A stretch of DNA of 64,000 bases from Arthrobacter sp. StoSoilB5 (GCF_019977235.1 NZ_AP024646.1:3162001-3226000), one strand, 5' to 3'. Positions 54,931-64,000 are shown, counted from the first letter of the stretch. Program-made: numbers and translations. Notes: generated from the letters alone by a model not told the origin.

Positions 54931-56784
54931 CTACTTCTTGGCCTTGTCCTTGGACTCGTCGGTGGTCAGTGCGGCAATGAAAGCCTCCTGAGGCACTTCA
55001 ACGCGACCAACCATCTTCATGCGCTTCTTGCCTTCCTTCTGCTTCTCAAGCAGTTTGCGCTTACGGGTGATGTCACCGCCGTAGCACTTGGCAAGAACGT
55101 CCTTGCGGATGGCCCGGATGCTTTCGCGGGCAATAATGCGCGATCCGATGGCCGCCTGGATGGGCACCTCAAACTGTTGACGCGGGATGAGCTCGCGCAG
55201 CTTGCCGGTCATCATGACACCGTAGGCGTAGGCCTTGTCCCGGTGGGTGATGGCACTGAAAGCATCCACTTGCTCACCCTGCAGAAGGATGTCCACCTTT
55301 ACGAGGTCGGCAACCTGTTCGCCGTCGGCTTTCCAGTCCAAGGATGCGTAGCCGCGCGTCTTGGACTTAAGGAGGTCGAAGAAATCGAATACAATTTCGG
55401 CCAACGGGATCCAGTAGCGCAGCTCTACGCGGTCTTCGGACAAGTAGTCCATGCCACGCATCTGGCCACGGCGGCTCTGGCAGAGCTCCATGATGGATCC
55501 AACGAACTCGTTGGGCGCCAGGATCGTAGCGGACACCATGGGCTCGCGGACCTCGGCGATCTTGCCCGTGGGGTACTCACTGGGGTTGGTCACATGGACA
55601 ACCTTCTTGTCCTCCAGCGTGACCTCGTACTCCACGTTGGGAGCTGTGGAGATGAGGTCGAGGTTGTACTCGCGCTCGAGGCGCTCACGGGTGATTTCCA
55701 GGTGCAGCAAACCCAGGAAGCCGACGCGGAAGCCAAAGCCCAGGGCAGCGGACGTCTCGGGCTCGTAGACCAGGGCGGCGTCGTTAAGCATCAGTTTCTC
55801 GAGGGCATCGCGGAGGACAGGGTAGTCAGTTCCATCAAGCGGGTACAGACCCGAGAACACCATGGGCTTCGCGTCGGCGTAGCCGCTGAGCGACTCCGAT
55901 GCCGGCTTGGCGAGGTTGGTTACGGTATCACCCACCTTGGACTGGCGAACATCCTTCACGCCGGTGATGAGGTATCCCACTTCACCGACGCCAAGGCCCT
56001 TGGACGGTGTGGGTTCCGGGGAACTGACGCCGATCTCGAGGAGCTCGTGCGTGGCACGTGTTGACATCATCTGGATACGTTCCCGCGGATGCAGCATGCC
56101 ATCCACCACACGAACATATGTGACCACGCCGCGGTAGGTGTCATAGACAGAGTCGAAGATCATGGCACGGGCCGGAGCATCGGGATTGCCAACGGGGGCC
56201 GGGAGGTCGCGGACGATTTTGTCCAGCAACGCTTCCACGCCTACTCCGGTCTTGCCTGAAACCTTGAGGACGTCTTCCGGGTCTCCACCAATCAGGTTGG
56301 CCAGTTCTGCCGCATACTTTTCAGGCTGGGCAGCCGGAAGGTCGATCTTGTTGAGTACCGGGATGATGGTGAGGTTGTTCTCCATCGCCAGGTAGAGGTT
56401 GGCAAGCGTCTGGGCTTCGATGCCCTGTGCTGCATCAACCAGGAGCACAGCGCCTTCACAGGCTGCCAGGGAGCGCGATACTTCATAGGTGAAGTCGACG
56501 TGGCCAGGAGTATCGATCATGTTCAGGGCGTAGCTGGTGCCATCGAGTTCCCACGGCATACGCACTGCCTGGGACTTGATGGTGATGCCGCGCTCACGTT
56601 CGATATCCATACGGTCCAGATACTGGGCCTTCATGTCGCGTTGTTGAACGACGCCGGTGTACTGCAGCATGCGGTCGGCCAGGGTGGACTTACCGTGGTC
56701 GATGTGGGCAATGATGCAGAAGTTCCGGATGATGGCCGGATCTGTTGCGGCGGGCACCGGTGCGGTGCGGGCCATGGGAGACAC
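54931..56784 (-). CDS. lepA: Elongation factor 4 (LepA)
   Basis: A 617-residue translational GTPase. G1 is AHIDHGKST (26-34), with switch [10 protein letters not shown] and G4 NKID. The LepA-specific C-terminal domain ends the protein (RKRLLEKQ-type basic block). It back-translocates or rescues stalled ribosomes. GTG 56784 follows AAGGAT at 5-base spacing; ATG 56775 is an alternative. Downstream it abuts hemW. Confidence 0.97.
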   Translation of the reverse strand: MSPMARTAPVPAATDPAIIRNFCIIAHIDHGKSTLADRMLQYTGVVQQRDMKAQYLDRMDIERERGITIKSQAVRMPWELDGTSYALNMIDTPGHVDFTYEVSRSLAACEGAVLLVDAAQGIEAQTLANLYLAMENNLTIIPVLNKIDLPAAQPEKYAAELANLIGGDPEDVLKVSGKTGVGVEALLDKIVRDLPAPVGNPDAPARAMIFDSVYDTYRGVVTYVRVVDGMLHPRERIQMMSTRATHELLEIGVSSPEPTPSKGLGVGEVGYLITGVKDVRQSKVGDTVTNLAKPASESLSGYADAKPMVFSGLYPLDGTDYPVLRDALEKLMLNDAALVYEPETSAALGFGFRVGFLGLLHLEITRERLEREYNLDLISTAPNVEYEVTLEDKKVVHVTNPSEYPTGKIAEVREPMVSATILAPNEFVGSIMELCQSRRGQMRGMDYLSEDRVELRYWIPLAEIVFDFFDLLKSKTRGYASLDWKADGEQVADLVKVDILLQGEQVDAFSAITHRDKAYAYGVMMTGKLRELIPRQQFEVPIQAAIGSRIIARESIRAIRKDVLAKCYGGDITRKRKLLEKQKEGKKRMKMVGRVEVPQEAFIAALTTDESKDKAKK

Positions 56785-56974
56785 GCAGGATCCTTACTGT
56801 CGACACTCACACGGCAAACCCACCGGCTGGCAGTGGCCAGCCGGGACACGCCGCGTATCTGATCCTCTAGTCTCCCATGAACAAGCCGTTCGCCGTACAT
56901 TCCTTCCGGACTTGATGAAACGCCTGCCGGACTCGATGAACCTCCTGGCACCTTGGCTTGGCCAGCCATCGCGG

Positions 56975-56980
56975 TAGCGT
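56975..56980 (+). promoter_or_regulatory. Putative -10 of leaderless MazF/PemK-like gene
   Basis: TAGCGT is followed by 7 bases and ATG 56988, with no ribosome site in the gap. Confidence 0.48.
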
Positions 56981-56987
56981 TGTCCGC

Positions 56988-57524
56988 ATGGCTTTGGACT
57001 TGCGCCCACTGGGCAAACTCATCCTTCGATCCCTCAAGGCGCTCGGCGGCAGCAGTACCAGGAACTCGGCGACCGGTGGTCTCTCTGGGCAGCGAACCCG
57101 GCAACCCGCCGTCGGACATCAACAGGGCGCTTACCCCGGCGACTTCGTTGGCGCAGCAAAGCTGTACTACTCACCCAAACCGGACGGCCAGCCGGACCCT
57201 GGTGAAATTGTTTGGAGCTGGGTTCCCTTTGAAGAGGACTACTCGCGGGGCAAGGACCGGCCCGTGCTGCTGGTTGGAAGAGACGGGGCCTGGCTACTGG
57301 GCCTCATGCTGACGTCAAAGGACCACGACAACGGGACCCGGGCCGGCGATTACGTTGACATCGGAGCCGGCCCATGGGACCGGCAAGGCCGTCCCAGTGA
57401 AGTGAAGCTGGATCGGGTGATCCGCCTCAATCCCAAGGCGGTGCGGCGCGAAGGCGCGGTACTCGGCAAACCGCAGTTCCAAGAGGTTTCGCAGGCCCTG
57501 AAGGAGCGACACGGCTGGACTTAA
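56988..57524 (+). CDS. MazF/PemK-like protein
   Basis: A 178-residue protein. Residues 1-65 are a basic, low-complexity N-terminus. Residues 68-178 fit the PemK/MazF barrel: DPGEIVWSWVPFEEDYSRGKDRPVLLVG, then LGLMLTSKDHD and a KLDRVIRLNP strand. MazF enzymes cleave RNA. No antitoxin-sized ORF is adjacent on the same strand, so this may be a housekeeping homolog rather than a toxin. ATG 56988 follows TAGCGT by 7 bases. It lies between lepA (divergent) and rpsT. Confidence 0.75.
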   Translation: MALDLRPLGKLILRSLKALGGSSTRNSATGGLSGQRTRQPAVGHQQGAYPGDFVGAAKLYYSPKPDGQPDPGEIVWSWVPFEEDYSRGKDRPVLLVGRDGAWLLGLMLTSKDHDNGTRAGDYVDIGAGPWDRQGRPSEVKLDRVIRLNPKAVRREGAVLGKPQFQEVSQALKERHGWT

Positions 57525-57556
57525 TGCCTTGGTCGCCACCCTAATCAGCTTTCTGC

Positions 57557-57562
57557 TATCCT
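57557..57562 (+). promoter_or_regulatory. Putative extended -10 of rpsT
   Basis: TATCCT is preceded by TGC, an extended -10 (TGN). It would give a 5' leader of about 120 bases before rpsT. No strong -35 is visible. Confidence 0.5.
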
Positions 57563-57692
57563 TTATAGCTGTGTGTCCGTGCAGGTCGACGGCCACTCAT
57601 GGTTGGCTGCCATAGGCATCCCCACGCCGCTCAGTCGATGGCCAACCTGAAAACCCTCTAGACCATTTCCGCATTAAAAAGAGAGTTCATAC

Positions 57693-57953
57693 GTGGCTAA
57701 TATCAAGTCCCAGAAGAAGCGCATCCTCACCAACGAGAAGGCTCGTCTGCGTAACAACGCCGTCAAGTCCGAGCTGAAGACGGCCATCCGCGCCGTTGCC
57801 ACCGCCGTTGAGTCTGCTGACAAGGATGCTGCTGCAACTGCACTTGTTGCTGCCAGCCGCAAGCTGGACAAGGCTGTCAGCAAGGGCGTTATTCACAAGA
57901 ACAACGCTGCAAACCGCAAGTCGGCGATCTCCAAGAAGGTCAACGCACTCTAA
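57693..57953 (+). CDS. rpsT: 30S ribosomal protein bS20
   Basis: An 86-residue highly basic helical protein starting [21 protein letters not shown], the S20 signature that binds helices 9 and 44 of 16S rRNA. The GTG start at 57693 has AAAGAGAG upstream. The 5' leader may hold autoregulatory structure. It ends before a strong terminator and converges on holA. Confidence 0.97.
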   Translation: MANIKSQKKRILTNEKARLRNNAVKSELKTAIRAVATAVESADKDAAATALVAASRKLDKAVSKGVIHKNNAANRKSAISKKVNAL

Positions 57954-57979
57954 GGTTTTTCCAGTTCGACTGAGCTGAT

Positions 57980-58014
57980 CAAGAGGCCGGCACCCCATGG
58001 GTGCCGGCCTCTTG
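57980..58014. terminator. Terminator between rpsT and holA
   Basis: A perfect 16-bp stem (57980-57995 with 57999-58014) has a 3-base loop and is followed by GGTTTAA on the plus side. It lies between convergent genes. Confidence 0.88.
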
Positions 58015-58017
58015 GGT

Positions 58018-59034
58018 TTAACCCCGCCGTGCGGACGTGGCAATAACTGTGACCGCGTGTTCCACGGCATACACGGGATCACGGGATAGGCCTTTGACCT
58101 GGGCGTCAGCCTCGGCGATAACCTGGATGGAGCGGATGAGGCCCTCCGGGGTCCATCGGCGGACGTCCCGCTGCGCCTGCTCCACGAGCCAAGGCTGCAT
58201 GCCCAGGCTCTTCGCGATGTGAGCCGACGAGCCATGCGCTCCAGCAACTTTGGCCAGAGTTCGCAGTTTTGCCGCCAAGGCGGCTACCAAGGGAACAGGA
58301 TCAACCCCAGTGGAGAGGGCATGCCGCAGCGTGGACAAAGCCACTGGTCCGTTGCCAGCCATGGCAGCATCGGCCACCTTGAATGCAGTGGCCTCCACGC
58401 GTCCGCCGTAGTACTTTTCCACGGTGGCTGCATCCACCGCCGTTGTAGCGTCCGCGATCAACTGATTGCAAGCGGCCGCAAGCTCGGACAAATTGGCTCC
58501 CACCGCATTGACGAGGGCCTGGACGGCTTCGCCTTCAATCCTGCGACCTCCGGCTTTGAATTCCGAGACAACAAACGCAGTTTTGTCCGCTTCCTTCTTA
58601 AGGGGCTGGCAATCGATCACGGGCCATCCAGCGGATTTCACGGCGTCCAGCAATTTTTTCCCCCGGACACCACCGGCGTGGCGCAGGACCAAAACCACAT
58701 CCTGCTCCGGATGGGACACGTAGGACAAAGAGTCAGCCAGGAACGCATCATTCATGGCTTCCAAGCCCTCTACTTCGATGAGCTTTCCCTCGCCGAACAG
58801 AGATGGGGTCACCGTCATCGCAAGCGAACCCGCCTCGTAGGAACCCGCGTTCAGCCTGCTCAGTTCAACATCCGGCGTCGCCGTCCGAACATGGGATCTG
58901 ATGCGGTCCATGGCCCGGATACCGAGGTACTCCTCCGGACCCGTGATCAACACCACGGCGGCCGGCGTCGCATCCCGCCAACTGACGTTGTTCGCAGCGA
59001 CGCTCTTGGCCCGGGTGTTTTGGGCAGCAGCCAC
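58018..59034 (-). CDS. holA: DNA polymerase III delta subunit (clamp loader)
   Basis: A 338-residue protein with HolA layout: VVLITGPEEYLGIRAMDRI (degenerate P-loop region, residues 27-45), VEGLEAMND, FKAGGRRIEGEAVQALVNAVGANLSELAAACNQL and a C-terminal helical collar domain. It opens the beta clamp. GTG 59034 has GGAAGG about 8 bases upstream. It is 78 bases downstream of comEC, the order seen in other actinobacteria. Confidence 0.92.
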   Translation of the reverse strand: MAAAQNTRAKSVAANNVSWRDATPAAVVLITGPEEYLGIRAMDRIRSHVRTATPDVELSRLNAGSYEAGSLAMTVTPSLFGEGKLIEVEGLEAMNDAFLADSLSYVSHPEQDVVLVLRHAGGVRGKKLLDAVKSAGWPVIDCQPLKKEADKTAFVVSEFKAGGRRIEGEAVQALVNAVGANLSELAAACNQLIADATTAVDAATVEKYYGGRVEATAFKVADAAMAGNGPVALSTLRHALSTGVDPVPLVAALAAKLRTLAKVAGAHGSSAHIAKSLGMQPWLVEQAQRDVRRWTPEGLIRSIQVIAEADAQVKGLSRDPVYAVEHAVTVIATSARRG

Positions 59035-59060
59035 AGATGGTTCCTTCCGGAGGTTTTTTT

Positions 59061-59077
59061 GCAGACTTCAAGTCTGC
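59061..59077. repeat. 8-bp palindrome with A/T-tract between comEC and holA
   Basis: GCAGACTT and AAGTCTGC flank a single base (59061-59077), with seven T on the plus-strand left side. On the transcribed (minus) strand the tract is A, so this is not an ordinary intrinsic terminator. It lies 27 bases before holA. Confidence 0.4.
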
Positions 59078-59112
59078 CATGCCTTGGCGGCGGGGACGCC
59101 CGATATGCCACG

Positions 59113-60705
59113 CTAGCGGCGTCGATCCAGCCGTCCCAACACAACAATCAAGCGGTGGTGAAGGACCACGATCCACCGGAGCACACCGCTTGGTTGCAGG
59201 GATGTCCAGACAATGAGCATGGTGACTGCCGAGGAAACGGCCATGGCAACGATGCCTGCCGGACCTTCGGCCCACGGGAGTGCCGCGCCCGGTAATCCGG
59301 CAAAGAACCGCGCTACGCCCGCCACACCAATCGCGCTGGCACCCGCCAGCGCAGTCGGAAGCGCCGCCGCCCAAGGATGGATCGCGGACAGCGGCACGGC
59401 AAGGCTCCCCAGAATTGTCACAGGAGCCACGAGGGGCCCGGCAATCACGTTGGCAATGAGCGCGTACGGCGAAAACTGGGGCTGGAGTGCCACGATCACC
59501 GGTCCACACAGCACTTGCGCAGACAATGGCACTGACACCCCCACCGCCAACCACCGGGGAATGGCGTCAGGAAACCACGACGCGATACGGCTGGCGAGCA
59601 ACACGATGCCCAGCGTGGCCAGGACCGAGAGGAGGAAACCAAAGCTGGTGGCAAGGGTCGGATCCAGCAGAAGAAGTACAACCGTGGCCAAACATAGGAA
59701 AGTCAGCGGCCTCCCCCGCAACCCGCCCGTCAACGCAGCCATCCCGACAAATCCCATGACCGCTGCCCGCAGGACGCTGGGCTCCGGTCCCACCAGCACT
59801 ACAAACGCAGCCAGCCCACACCCCGCGAAAGCGGCGGCGAAAGGACGAGCCAGTCTCAGGATCCTCGCAACCAGGATGAAGCCGCCCAATATGAGGCTGC
59901 AGTTCGCCCCACTCACAGCCGTCAGATGCACCATTCCGGTTGTCTTCATGTCAGCTTCCAGGCTCTCCGGAAGCTCGCTGGTGTCGCCAGTCACCATGCC
60001 TGGCAGCAGACCCGCAGCATCGGGAGGCAACCAACCTGCCGCATCGCGTAAGTGCTCGCGGAGCTTTGCGGCCGAGTCTTGCAGGTCGAAGACCGAACCC
60101 ATCACCACCGGCCTGGTGGTGGCTGTGAGAACCGCGGCTTCGGATTGTCCGGGCCGGATCTCCTTGAGGGTGCCGGTTGTTCTCAATAGCTGTCCCGGGC
60201 GAACGTCCCGCCACGCATCGTCCCCCATGACCACAAGGGAGGCAGAATCTCGAATGACGTTCCCTCCGGACGTAAGGTCCACCAAGCTGGCCGGAACCGA
60301 CCATCGTGTACCGCCGGAATGCCCGGGTTGGGGCGCCTCTGAAGGGCTGCCCGTGACCCGCACCTTAATGACCACACCGGCCTGGGTGCCGACGACGGCC
60401 GCGAGGGGACCTTGGTCTCGTTCTCCGGCAGCAAAAGCACAATGCCCAGCGGCCACAGCACCCAGCACACAGGCCAGGGCGAGAGTAGCCGGAACTGTCC
60501 TGGCCCGTGACGCCGTCGTTGCACGCAGGCGGGAATAAAGCAGCAGGGCGCTGCCAACACAGGCAAGGACTATGCCAATAGTGGCGGACCAGCCAGCGGC
60601 GAGAACACCACAGGCAAGGGCAGCGGCCCAGGTGACAAGCACGGCAGGGACCAGACGGAGATCCAGACGCCTCAGCAAGGGATTTCCCTCTGAATCCTCA
60701 GCCAC
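59113..60705 (-). CDS. comEC: ComEC/Rec2-type membrane channel protein, without beta-lactamase domain
   Basis: A 530-residue polytopic membrane protein. An N-terminal DUF4131/OB-like region (residues 1-200) is followed by the Competence domain with about eight TMs and HLTAVSGANCSLILGG, GPEPSVLRAAVMGFVGMAAL. ComEC forms the DNA-uptake channel. Full-length ComEC (usually 700-800 aa) ends with a metallo-beta-lactamase domain. This one stops after the last TM and a short basic tail. Its start overlaps comEA by 8 bases. Confidence 0.9.
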   Translation of the reverse strand: MAEDSEGNPLLRRLDLRLVPAVLVTWAAALACGVLAAGWSATIGIVLACVGSALLLYSRLRATTASRARTVPATLALACVLGAVAAGHCAFAAGERDQGPLAAVVGTQAGVVIKVRVTGSPSEAPQPGHSGGTRWSVPASLVDLTSGGNVIRDSASLVVMGDDAWRDVRPGQLLRTTGTLKEIRPGQSEAAVLTATTRPVVMGSVFDLQDSAAKLREHLRDAAGWLPPDAAGLLPGMVTGDTSELPESLEADMKTTGMVHLTAVSGANCSLILGGFILVARILRLARPFAAAFAGCGLAAFVVLVGPEPSVLRAAVMGFVGMAALTGGLRGRPLTFLCLATVVLLLLDPTLATSFGFLLSVLATLGIVLLASRIASWFPDAIPRWLAVGVSVPLSAQVLCGPVIVALQPQFSPYALIANVIAGPLVAPVTILGSLAVPLSAIHPWAAALPTALAGASAIGVAGVARFFAGLPGAALPWAEGPAGIVAMAVSSAVTMLIVWTSLQPSGVLRWIVVLHHRLIVVLGRLDRRR

Positions 60706-61546
60706 CCTGCACCGTCACCAAATCCTGGAGCGACTCCATGAGCTTGGGTCCGATGCCATCAATGGCGTCCAACTCTTCCACCGAGGCAAACGCTCCGTGT
60801 TCCTTGCGCCAGTCTATGATGCGTTGAGCCATCACCGGACCAACCCTGGGCAGTGTCCCGAGTTCTTCCACAGAAGCAGTGTTGATATTGACCTTGGCGC
60901 CTCCGGATCCCGGGCTGACCTGGGTTTCCGCCGACCCACCTGTGCCGTTCCCGGTCCCCGTTTCCTGCGCCGCCTCTCCCGCAGCCGGAACACGGATCTT
61001 TGCCCCGTCGGTGACTACTTCCGCGAGGTTGAGTCCATTTACATCAGCACTGGCGGTTGCCCCGCCTGCAGCATCAATCGCCTGAAAGACCCGGCTTCCT
61101 TCAGGAAGCGAAACGACACCGGGTTTCTGTACCGCGCCGGCAACGTGGACCAGGAGCATCTTCGTGTCTTGTGGCTGGGCCGGGGGGCGGGTCGAATCAG
61201 GCTCGCCGCCTTCGGACACCGTTCCGTCGGCCGATAGCGACTGGCTCAGGGGCTCGGTAGTGGGTTGTCCGTTAGCCGCCTGGAAAAGGAACCACGCTGC
61301 ACAGGCGGCACCAACAACGGAAACCGCAACAGCCACCCTCCAGGACGTCCGCCACCGAAGCCGCGCCGCCACCGTCTCTTGGGCGTAGAGGGGGTCCGAA
61401 ACCGAAGCCTCCGGCGGGGGCTCTTCCAACAGAGGCATGGCAAGCAAGGGAGCGGGATCGCCTGAAGGGTTCAGTCCCACCGCAAGCCGCCGTCTGGCGG
61501 CCAGCGCTGCGACGTCTGGGGACGCATCCCGATTCCAGCGTGGCAT
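60698..61546 (-). CDS. comEA: ComEA-like DNA-binding protein (SLBB + helix-hairpin-helix)
   Basis: A 282-residue protein. A cytoplasmic N-terminus (1-70) precedes one TM (about 72-92: VAVAVSVVGAACAAWFLF). The SLBB domain has LLVHVAGAVQKPGVVSLPEG. A Gly/Thr linker leads to two HhH motifs (VNINTASVEELGTLPRVG and VEELDAIDGIGPKLM). It binds incoming DNA at the cell surface and passes it to ComEC. ATG 61546 lies 6 bases after TAGGCT (leaderless). Confidence 0.93.
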   Translation of the reverse strand: MPRWNRDASPDVAALAARRRLAVGLNPSGDPAPLLAMPLLEEPPPEASVSDPLYAQETVAARLRWRTSWRVAVAVSVVGAACAAWFLFQAANGQPTTEPLSQSLSADGTVSEGGEPDSTRPPAQPQDTKMLLVHVAGAVQKPGVVSLPEGSRVFQAIDAAGGATASADVNGLNLAEVVTDGAKIRVPAAGEAAQETGTGNGTGGSAETQVSPGSGGAKVNINTASVEELGTLPRVGPVMAQRIIDWRKEHGAFASVEELDAIDGIGPKLMESLQDLVTVQGG

Positions 61547-61552
61547 GAATCG

Positions 61553-61558
61553 AGCCTA
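61553..61558 (-). promoter_or_regulatory. Putative -10 of leaderless comEA-comEC
   Basis: On the minus strand TAGGCT is followed by CGATTC (6 bases) and ATG 61546. Confidence 0.57.
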
Positions 61559-61608
61559 CGAAGGACGCGACGGGAGCGCAGTGGGCCACTTAGTCTATGT
61601 GGATAAGC

Positions 61609-62589
61609 TCAAGTGGGCGTGCTGCTCTCCCCCACGATGACCGCAAGGACTCCCAAACCTGCGTGCGCCGCGAGGACGGCGGGAAGGGCGCTGATCTGGG
61701 CGGGCGGACAGTCCGGGCATTTCTCCCGAAGGCGTGCGGCCAATGCTTCGGCCTCAAGCTGGTTACCAAAATGATGAACCGCCAACCGTTGCTGACCAGC
61801 AGGTCTGGAAGCGACATCAGCCGCCACGATCTCCTCAAGCCGGGCTATAGCGCGCACAGCGGAGCGGACCTTTTCCAACGGAACGATCCTGCCGCCGTCG
61901 ACCGCAAGTATTGGCTTAATGGCCAGCACCGTCCCCAGCAGCGATGCCGCCGCTCCAATGCGTCCCCCGCGCCTGAGCTGTTCCAGGCTCGGAACGTAGA
62001 AGTAGACCTTGGTACGTTCCATGCGCTTTTCCGCAAAAGCGCGAACTTCATCAGCGGGCAGGCCTGCGGCCGCGGCAACTACGGCGCTCTGCACTCCCAT
62101 ACCTTGCGCCATTCCGACGGTGCGTGAGTCCAGTACCTCCACCGGGATACCGACCCGGGCTGCAGCAAGACGCGCGGCATCGGCGGTTCCGGACAATTCG
62201 GAGGAAATATGGATGGACACCACAGCTTCGAACCCTCGGTTCTGGGCGGCACGGTAAGCCTGTTCAAACTGGCCGGGTGAGGGTCGGGATGTCTTTACGG
62301 ATGCACCCGACGCCAAGGCAACGGCCAACGTCTCGGTGATGTCGTCTTCGCCTTCACCGTAGATCTCGCTCCCCACCATGACTGGCATGGGAACCACGGC
62401 AAGACGGCCGTCCGCGGCAAAGGCCGCAACCCAGTCGGCTGGTAAGGCCGCTGCCGAATCCGTCACCACGGCGGTCTTTACGACGGCGGGAAGCGCCTCA
62501 TCGGCAATGGGAACCGGGAGCGCGGGCTGCCGGAGGCGGGACAGCCGTTCCTTGAGCCACATCCAGGCGGGTGGTTCTCGCTCGGGCAC
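61609..62589 (-). CDS. DegV-family fatty-acid-binding protein
   Basis: A 326-residue DegV protein. TAVVTDSAAALPADW is the N-terminal signature (near residue 40), TSRPSPGQF the phosphate/lipid loop, and IHISSELSGTADAAR follows. DegV proteins hold a fatty acid and in some bacteria feed FakA fatty-acid kinase. No fakA homolog is in the window. GTG 62589 has GGAGG 4 bases upstream; the frame is open to 62640. Confidence 0.9.
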   Translation of the reverse strand: MPEREPPAWMWLKERLSRLRQPALPVPIADEALPAVVKTAVVTDSAAALPADWVAAFAADGRLAVVPMPVMVGSEIYGEGEDDITETLAVALASGASVKTSRPSPGQFEQAYRAAQNRGFEAVVSIHISSELSGTADAARLAAARVGIPVEVLDSRTVGMAQGMGVQSAVVAAAAGLPADEVRAFAEKRMERTKVYFYVPSLEQLRRGGRIGAAASLLGTVLAIKPILAVDGGRIVPLEKVRSAVRAIARLEEIVAADVASRPAGQQRLAVHHFGNQLEAEALAARLREKCPDCPPAQISALPAVLAAHAGLGVLAVIVGESSTPT

Positions 62590-62610
62590 GCAACCTCCAA
62601 CAATGGTGAC

Positions 62611-62637
62611 CGGCCGCCGGCACAATGCCGGCGGCCG
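62611..62637 (-). terminator. GC-rich hairpin downstream of leuS
   Basis: A perfect 12-bp stem (62611-62622 with 62626-62637) has a CAA loop and starts 19 bases after the leuS stop. There is no T-run. Confidence 0.65.
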
Positions 62638-62656
62638 CAAAGTCCGTTATGCCTGG

Positions 62657-64000
62657 TTAGGCGGGGACGATGTTCACCAGTTTAGGCGCCCGCACGATCA
62701 CGGTGCGGATGCCACGGCCATCCATGGCACGCTGGACATTTTCGGATGCCAGTGCCAGTTCACGGAGTTCGTCCTCGCTGATGTCCGGCGATACTTCCAA
62801 CCGGTCGCGGACCTTGCCCTGGACCTGGACAACGGCGGTGACGGTGTCCTGGACGAGCAGGGCGTCGTCGTGCTTCGGCCAGCCGGCGTTGGCCACGGAG
62901 GCGGGGTGTCCCAGGGTGTTCCAGAGATCCTCTGCCGTGTAAGGGGCGAAAAGGCTCAAGATCACAGCAACGGCCTCAACGGCCTCACGCACGGCAGGGT
63001 CTGCTCCACCGGCTCCGGAGTCGATGGTCTTACGCGTAGCGTTGACCAACTCCATGAGGCGTGCCACCACGACATTGAATTTGTTGTTGTCCAACAGTTC
63101 GGCGGCATCAGCGATGGTCTTGTGGGTTACCGTGCGCAGTGCGCGGTCACCGGCGATGGCATCAGCTCCGGGTTCGCTGATGACGTCCTGGCCGAGGCGC
63201 CAGGCACGGGCCAGGAACTTGGCCGAACCAGACGGCGAGACGTCTGCCCAGTCAACATCGTCCTCAGGGGGCGAGGCGAAGACCATGGTCAGGCGAACGG
63301 CGTCGACGCCGAACTTGTCCAACTGCTCGCCAAGGTCCACACCATTGCCAAGGGACTTGCTCATGGCCTTGCCCCCATTGAGCACCTGACCCTGGTTGAG
63401 CAGTGCGCTAAAGGGCTCGCTGGCCTCGATCAGGCCGATGTCCTTGATGACCTTGGTAAAGAACCGGGCGTAGAGCAGGTGCAGGATGGCGTGCTCCACG
63501 CCGCCTACGTACTGCCCCACGGGCATCCAGTCATTAATCTTCGCCGGATCAAACGGGCCCTCGGTGTAGTGGGGCGAGACGAACCGCAGGAAGTACCAGG
63601 AAGAATCCACGAACGTATCCATGGTGTCCGTGTCGCGCTGCGCTGCCCGGCCGCAGTTGGGGCACTCGACGTTGACCCATTCGACGGCGGCGGCCAGCGG
63701 GGAGGTGCCCTTCGGCGCCAGTGCCTCGCCGCGCAGGTCTTCGGGCAGCTTCACGGGCAATTGGTCGTCGGGTACGGGCACTTCGCCGCATTCGGCGCAG
63801 TGAATGATCGGGATGGGCGTGCCCCAGAAGCGCTGGCGGCTGAGCAGCCAGTCGCGGAGCCGGAAGTTGACGAACTTCTCGCCGGTACCCAACTTCTCCA
63901 GGATCTCGATTGCGGCCGGGATGCCCTCGGACTTGGACAGTCCATCCAAGTCGCCGGAGTTCTTGAGCTTTCCTTCGCCGGCAGTGGCAACGCCGGTCTC
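62657..64000 (-). CDS. leuS: Leucyl-tRNA synthetase, C-terminal part (5' end outside window)
   Basis: The frame is open to the window edge, giving 447 C-terminal residues. Seen: [20 protein letters not shown], a zinc-like site ([11 protein letters not shown]), the class I KMSKS loop as [10 protein letters not shown], and the anticodon-binding and C-terminal domains. It charges tRNA-Leu. A start at 63949 is not real, since coding homology ([11 protein letters not shown]) continues upstream to 64000. Incidentally, leucyl-tRNA level is what the leuA leader would sense. Confidence 0.96.
   Translation of the reverse strand, partial: ETGVATAGEGKLKNSGDLDGLSKSEGIPAAIEILEKLGTGEKFVNFRLRDWLLSRQRFWGTPIPIIHCAECGEVPVPDDQLPVKLPEDLRGEALAPKGTSPLAAAVEWVNVECPNCGRAAQRDTDTMDTFVDSSWYFLRFVSPHYTEGPFDPAKINDWMPVGQYVGGVEHAILHLLYARFFTKVIKDIGLIEASEPFSALLNQGQVLNGGKAMSKSLGNGVDLGEQLDKFGVDAVRLTMVFASPPEDDVDWADVSPSGSAKFLARAWRLGQDVISEPGADAIAGDRALRTVTHKTIADAAELLDNNKFNVVVARLMELVNATRKTIDSGAGGADPAVREAVEAVAVILSLFAPYTAEDLWNTLGHPASVANAGWPKHDDALLVQDTVTAVVQVQGKVRDRLEVSPDISEDELRELALASENVQRAMDGRGIRTVIVRAPKLVNIVPA

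Noticed and set aside
59213..60538. 441-codon open frame antisense to comEC
   Set aside because: No recognisable motif and no ribosome site; the comEC frame has clear membrane and competence motifs.

Overview
The window is about 64 kb of chromosomal DNA from a high-GC actinobacterium. An Arthrobacter/Paenarthrobacter-type soil Micrococcaceae is the best guess. The basis is the actinobacterial respiratory genes (ctaE-qcrC-qcrA-qcrB with a diheme cytochrome c, plus ctaC-ctaD-ctaF), actinobacteria-restricted families (DUF3043, DUF3097, DUF3054), a long-form leuA, and a gene order (uppS-recO, era-corC-ybeY-phoH, rsmE-dnaJ-hrcA, hemW-lepA, rpsT-holA-comEC-comEA) that also exists in mycobacteria. 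The genus is inferred. I saw no transposase, integrase, phage gene, CRISPR array, tRNA or rRNA.

Region 1 (1-18.6 kb) is accessory and catabolic. It starts with the 3' end of a flavin aromatic monooxygenase and an MFS transporter. Small genes follow (DksA-like, DUF1801, a DHFR-like reductase), then an SDR/SnoaL pair divergent from a TetR regulator with a perfect palindrome between them. After an ArfB-like ribosome-rescue factor and a RidA protein comes a homoserine dehydrogenase overlapping an aldehyde dehydrogenase. A DapA-like aldolase, an MFS transporter and an Lrp regulator form an operon opposite a MocR regulator. Then come poxB, a stand-alone LigD polymerase domain, a VOC protein, DUF3054 and a lone RAM-domain protein.

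Region 2 (18.6-29.2 kb) is the respiratory core. trpD is divergent from ctaE-qcrC-qcrA-qcrB, which ends in a very strong terminator. A DasR-like GntR regulator faces ptsH (HPr) across a dre-like GGTCTAGACC site. ctaC-ctaD-ctaF run on the opposite strand, followed by erpA.

Region 3 (29.4-43.9 kb) holds an M20 peptidase, DUF3043, pyrD, a flavin dehydrogenase with two tandem alpha/beta hydrolases, uppS-recO, leuA, an M13 metallopeptidase and an LCP cell-wall ligase. leuA is preceded by a short leader peptide with three consecutive Leu codons and two mutually exclusive hairpins, which is a classical attenuator layout.

Region 4 (44-64 kb) is conserved housekeeping. phoH-ybeY-corC-era is a chain of overlapping genes. 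hrcA-dnaJ-rsmE has a CIRCE operator. The rest is DUF3097, DUF4870, lepA-hemW, a MazF/PemK-like protein, rpsT, comEA-comEC-holA (this ComEC lacks its metallo-beta-lactamase domain), degV and the 3' part of leuS.

A thread across the window is leaderless translation. At about a dozen genes a TANNNT -10 hexamer (one near-match) lies 6 or 7 bases before the ATG/GTG with no room for a Shine-Dalgarno site. Other genes use clear AGGAG-type sites or ATGA/GTGA coupling.
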